The notes under the pieces: model-generated
The model's database searches: none
Seen by the model: only the letters and a program-made list of their open reading frames with translations
What the model was told of the DNA's origin: nothing
Program-made: the position numbers and the translations under genes
DNA from: SZUA-217 sp034658975
GTDB taxonomy: Bacteria; Actinomycetota; Acidimicrobiia; Spongiisociales; ZC4RG35
Direction of reading: 5' to 3'
NCBI GenBank assembly: GCA_034658975.1
Contig: JAYEGJ010000094.1
Span: forward strand, 1-8,984
DNA length: 8,984 nucleotides
Shown here: in pieces, positions 6,801-8,984 of the stretch
Numbering within the stretch: the first letter of the stretch is position 1
Layout: each line of letters begins with the position of its first letter

Positions 6801-7175
6801 CTTAACTTGCCGCTTCCTTCTACCGGCGAGCCAACCGGTGGTTCCAGAGACGACGATCGCAATCAGGGCGAGCCAGAGAATGGTGACGGTGGAAGCGGGG
6901 CTACCGCCGAGCACGGCGATCACCATCACGAGGAAGGCCATCACGAGTCCTGTAACCGAACCGTGAAAGCGCTCGGAGTGCCTGGCCTTCAACCCGGCCA
7001 ACCAGCCCCCTGTTGCAAGTCCGGTGAGAATGCCGACGATCAGGCCAATGTCGGGACCCGCATCGATGTCGAAAACGGCAAGCATCCCACTCAGAAGGAG
7101 GCCCACCACCGAGGCCGTGAGGCTACCGGCAGCGACGCCGAGAGCGACGGCTCCGAGATTGAGTGCAGCAAGCAC
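6798..7175 (-). CDS. Small four-helix membrane protein, TIGR04086-like
   Basis: A 125-residue hydrophobic protein with about four membrane helices (near 4-30, 42-62, 72-90 and 96-118) and a basic tail (GRRKRQVK). Glycines and small residues recur (GVAAGSL, GILTGLATGGWLAG, TTGWLAG). The pattern resembles small YrzE/TIGR04086-type membrane proteins, but I am not certain of the family. The annotated start is GTG 7175, which lacks a clear ribosome-binding site. The frame is open for nine codons further upstream, to the stop of the truncated potassium channel, with only a CTG in between. The gene follows that channel by 27 nt on the same strand and its stop lies in the rnpB promoter. Function unknown. 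Confidence 0.65.
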   Translation of the reverse strand: MLAALNLGAVALGVAAGSLTASVVGLLLSGMLAVFDIDAGPDIGLIVGILTGLATGGWLAGLKARHSERFHGSVTGLVMAFLVMVIAVLGGSPASTVTILWLALIAIVVSGTTGWLAGRRKRQVK

Positions 7176-7202
7176 GGGTCTGGATGATGCCAGGATGCCC
7201 GG

Positions 7203-7475
7203 TCAGTCGCCGAGCCGGTCTTTCAGTTCGGAAACTTCAGCCCGTAGGGCGCGGACCTCGCCGAGGATACGTTGATCGGTGGAGTCTTCATGCTCCGAAT
7301 CGGTGGCGCCAATCGAAACGCCAAGCACGGCGGCCACGGTGCCCAGGGCGGCGAGGCCGGCGAACATCATCAGGATTCCGGCGAACCGTCCGGCGGGTGT
7401 TGTCGGGAAGAGGTCTCCATAGCCAACCGTGGTGAATGAGACCATTGCCCACCAGAGTGCGTTTACGCCTCCGCC
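7203..7475 (-). pseudogene. Potassium channel, 5'-truncated (pore, last helix and coiled coil only)
   Basis: The frame encodes GGGVNALWWAMVSFTTVGYG from 7475, a typical pore helix plus the K+ selectivity filter TVGYGD. A final membrane helix (RFAGILMMFAGLAALGTVAAVLGVSIG) and a heptad-patterned tail (ILGEVRALRAEVSELKDRL) follow. A working two-helix channel (Ion_trans_2) needs an outer helix before the pore. Here the frame reads back only through a polar segment (LFQEQPDPRISPNAKCHV) to a TAA near 7560, and neither other minus-strand frame shows the missing helix. The only usual start, ATG 7445, lies inside the pore helix. I therefore call it a remnant; the break lies in the intergenic region of the divergent aquaporin gene. 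If translated from 7445 it would be an 80-residue single-helix protein. Confidence 0.7.
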
Positions 7476-7545
7476 CGAAACATGGCATTTCGCATTGGGG
7501 GAAATCCGGGGATCGGGCTGCTCTTGAAATAGCCTGATCGCATGT

Positions 7546-7587
7546 GACCCGGAAACCTTTTACGGCCCAACCGGGTCGAACACCCGG
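7546..7587 (+). promoter_or_regulatory. Alternative hairpins in the aquaporin leader
   Basis: ACCCGG (7547-7552), CCGGGT (7571-7576) and ACCCGG (7582-7587) occur in order. The middle block can pair with either flank: GACCCGG/CCGGGTC with an 18-nt loop, or CCGGGT/ACCCGG with a 5-nt loop. The two stems exclude each other and lie just before the ribosome-binding site. This may be a switch or only chance in G+C-rich sequence. Confidence 0.3.
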
Positions 7588-7593
7588 ACGCTT

Positions 7594-7603
7594 AGAGGAG
7601 GAG
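7594..7603 (+). promoter_or_regulatory. Ribosome-binding site deciding the aquaporin start
   Basis: AGAGGAGGAG ends six bases before TTG 7610. This strong Shine-Dalgarno sequence fixes the start there rather than at the in-frame GTG 7544, which has none and would add a polar 22-residue extension. Confidence 0.75.
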
Positions 7604-7609
7604 CCCACT

Positions 7610-8260
7610 TTGGTAATCAACAAGTACCTGGCAGAACTGCTGGGGACATTCATTCTCGTCGGTCTTGGCTCGCTGGGAATCCTGGCAGTCGGAGGCGCGG
7701 CGGGAGCAGCGGAGATCATTGCGATCGCATTCGCATTCGGTCTTGCACTGCTCGCTGGCATCTGGGTCGTGGGACACGTATCGGGTGCCCATTTCAACCC
7801 TGCGGTCACGCTTGGGATGCTCTTGGACGGTCGGATAAGCCTGAGCGACGCCATTGGCTACTGGATTGGCCAGTTCGCCGGAGCAAGTGTTGCCTCACTT
7901 GTCATCTGGGCCGCTGCTGGAAGCCGTCAGGCCGTCGGCCTCACCGCAACCGGATACTCGGATCTCGGCACGGCCATCACCGTTGAGGTTCTTCTGACGG
8001 CAGTGTTCGTGTGGACGATCCTGGCCGTGACCAAGACCGGGGGTAATCATGCCCCGGCAGCCATCGCATTGACGCTGGTCGGTATTCATCTCGCCGGTAT
8101 CCCGTTTTCGGGAGCCTCGGTGAACCCGGCCCGCTCGTTCGGTCCTGCTGCTGTCTCCGGTGATACTGGCCAGCTGTGGGTATACATCTATGCACCTCTG
8201 ATCGGTGCGGTTGTGGCGTGGGCTCTCTACAAGTTGTTCTCGCCCGAAGAAGCCGCCTAG
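7610..8260 (+). CDS. aqpZ: Aquaporin Z-type water channel (MIP family)
   Basis: A 216-residue membrane protein with six helices and two half-helices, forming a water pore as a tetramer in the cytoplasmic membrane. Both signature loops are intact: GAHFNPAVTLG (Asn63-Pro64-Ala65) and SVNPARSFGPA (Asn172-Pro173-Ala174). The aromatic/arginine filter can be read by alignment with E. coli AqpZ as Phe43, His160, Ala169 and Arg175. Phe plus His at these places marks a water-selective aquaporin rather than a glycerol facilitator, and the length (AqpZ is 231 residues) agrees. The TTG start gives M-V-I-N-K-Y-L-A-E-L-L-G-T-F, the usual N-terminus. The gene stands alone on the plus strand, divergent from the truncated potassium channel, and ends before a strong hairpin. 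A TTGAAA at 7524 could be a -35, but no good -10 follows. Confidence 0.95.
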   Translation: MVINKYLAELLGTFILVGLGSLGILAVGGAAGAAEIIAIAFAFGLALLAGIWVVGHVSGAHFNPAVTLGMLLDGRISLSDAIGYWIGQFAGASVASLVIWAAAGSRQAVGLTATGYSDLGTAITVEVLLTAVFVWTILAVTKTGGNHAPAAIALTLVGIHLAGIPFSGASVNPARSFGPAAVSGDTGQLWVYIYAPLIGAVVAWALYKLFSPEEAA

Positions 8261-8272
8261 CCGTTGGAGATT

Positions 8273-8301
8273 GAAGGGCCCGGGTTCCTCCCGGGTCCTT
8301 C
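8273..8301. terminator. Bidirectional terminator between aqpZ and the GGCT-like gene
   Basis: GAAGGGCCCGGG (8273-8284) pairs over 12 bp with CCCGGGTCCTTC (8290-8301), with one G-T pair and a five-base loop TTCCT. It lies 13 bases after the aquaporin stop and two before the stop of the convergent gene, so it can serve both strands. The T-run after it is short. Confidence 0.75.
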
Positions 8302-8303
8302 TC

Positions 8304-8765
8304 TTATGAGAAGAGGGGGTCTTCCTCGAGGTCCTCGAGACCCATGACCCAGCCTGCGGGCAGACTCCAATGCCTGGCCCCGCGCACCATTGCTTCGAGG
8401 TAATCGGTCGGGGGTCGATGCTCCCCATTCGGCTCGCCGAGGGCTACAAAGGCGAGACACGTGTACTTGTTCCCCTCGCGATCAACAGCCTGGTGGTCGA
8501 ACCCTGGGGCTCTTCCCTCCGCTTTCTCGGCCGCGATCAGGGAGTCGACCTCGGTGTTGGGGATCTCGAACACTCCACCCCACACCGTGTTGCCCGACTC
8601 CTTGGAGAGGCTGGGTAGCGCGCCGTTCTCGGGAGCGTCCACGAAGGTCAGCTTCGTCTCCGGGTAGTGAGCGGTGAATAAGAACCGGGCTCCCGGCGCA
8701 ACTTGAGTGATGCGGTCGGGATCCAGGAACGAGGCGTAGGCGAAATACAGCGTCGTGTTGGGCAC
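8304..8765 (-). CDS. Gamma-glutamylcyclotransferase-fold protein
   Basis: A 153-residue protein of the GGCT/AIG2-like fold. It starts with LYFAYASFLDPDRI (6-19), the counterpart of the family's YFAYGSNL loop that binds the gamma-glutamyl group, then a variable core, VWGGVFEIP (61-69) and a helix DSLIAAEKAEGR. In that helix Glu80 is the likely catalytic acid. 'YTCLAFVA' and a C-terminal YLEAMVRGARHWSLPAGWV also fit. The YGSN loop is changed to YASF, so activity on glutathione or gamma-glutamyl amino acids is not certain. The start is GTG with no ribosome-binding site. A TATCAT (8775-8780) lies nine bases upstream, suggesting a very short or absent leader. It converges on aqpZ and is divergent from the lipoprotein at the right edge. 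Confidence 0.82.
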   Translation of the reverse strand: MPNTTLYFAYASFLDPDRITQVAPGARFLFTAHYPETKLTFVDAPENGALPSLSKESGNTVWGGVFEIPNTEVDSLIAAEKAEGRAPGFDHQAVDREGNKYTCLAFVALGEPNGEHRPPTDYLEAMVRGARHWSLPAGWVMGLEDLEEDPLFS

Positions 8766-8828
8766 GGGGAGCGAATGATACAGAGACTTTCCCGATTTCG
8801 GGGCAACGCGGGTTTACCTGTTATTGAC

Positions 8829-8984
8829 ATGGTGCCGTCTACTGTTCGGCTCGTGCGCCGCCTTGTTCCATTCCTCGTGTTTCTCGCCGCCTGTAGCGGA
8901 GCGGCAGAAGGCGCTCCCACCACAATCGACGACGCTGCCGTCTCGACCACGCCGGGTTCGACCGCCGCTCCAGACCAAACGGCT
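8829..8984 (+). CDS. N-terminus of a lipoprotein (partial, runs off the window)
   Basis: The frame from ATG 8829 is open to the window edge (52 codons). It encodes a basic n-region (VRLVRR), a hydrophobic core (LVPFLVFL) and the lipobox LAAC, then a Ser/Thr/Ala/Pro-rich segment (STTPGSTAAPDQTA) typical of the linker after a lipidated cysteine. GTG 8853 (MRRLVPFLVFLAAC) gives the neater signal peptide. A TACTGT at 8840-8845 lies seven bases before it, which would fit a leaderless transcript. The function lies in the missing part. It is divergent from the GGCT-like gene, with about 60-90 bp between them. Confidence 0.65.
   Translation, partial: MVPSTVRLVRRLVPFLVFLAACSGAAEGAPTTIDDAAVSTTPGSTAAPDQTA

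Noticed and set aside
6140..7187. Several plus-strand open frames over rnpB and the foldback
   Set aside because: They read through the antisense of RNase P RNA conserved blocks and the small membrane protein; no protein family is visible.
7544..7609. Upstream GTG start for aquaporin
   Set aside because: No ribosome-binding site, and the extension is polar and absent from AqpZ proteins; TTG 7610 has a strong Shine-Dalgarno sequence.
8824..8829. Consensus -35 box TTGACA
   Set aside because: No -10 box lies 16-18 bp downstream; the nearest TAnnnT box is only 10 bp away, so the match may be chance.

Overview
The window is G+C-rich and densely packed, and it uses GTG and TTG starts freely. Three genes begin as lipoproteins, one enzyme belongs to the F420-dependent luciferase-like family, and the RNase P RNA is bacterial type A. 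Together these suggest a high-G+C actinobacterium, possibly of the Acidimicrobiia type. The taxon is my inference; nothing in the sequence proves it.

Layout. Positions 1-854 (+): the tail of an unrecognised membrane protein, overlapped by a small lipoprotein gene. Positions 851-6226 are a run of minus-strand genes, read from right to left: a GT78 mannosylglycerate synthase (mgs), a YhhN-type lysoplasmalogenase, a SRAP/YedK DNA-protein crosslink protein preceded by a perfect 16-bp palindrome, a large lipoprotein with CWB2-like repeats, and an F420-dependent LLM oxidoreductase. The last of these ends tail-to-tail with the first lipoprotein in a shared CTAG. Positions 6246-6800 hold non-coding features: a ~174-nt imperfect inverted repeat, a strong hairpin, and rnpB on the minus strand. 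Positions 6798-7475 (-): a small four-helix membrane protein and a 5'-truncated potassium channel. Positions 7610-8260 (+): an AqpZ-type aquaporin ending in a strong hairpin. Positions 8304-8765 (-): a gamma-glutamylcyclotransferase-fold protein. Position 8829 to the edge (+): the start of another lipoprotein.

How the parts may work together. Mannosylglycerate is a compatible solute, aquaporin moves water, and the potassium channel (now broken) belongs to the same physiology. The right-hand half could therefore be an osmoadaptation neighbourhood, although the genes are not one operon. I found no CRISPR array, transposase, tRNA or phage module. I also found no clear new multi-gene system. The most unusual items are the one-step mgs gene, the long inverted repeat between rnpB and mgs, and the large lipoprotein whose signal peptide lies upstream of any ATG, GTG or TTG.
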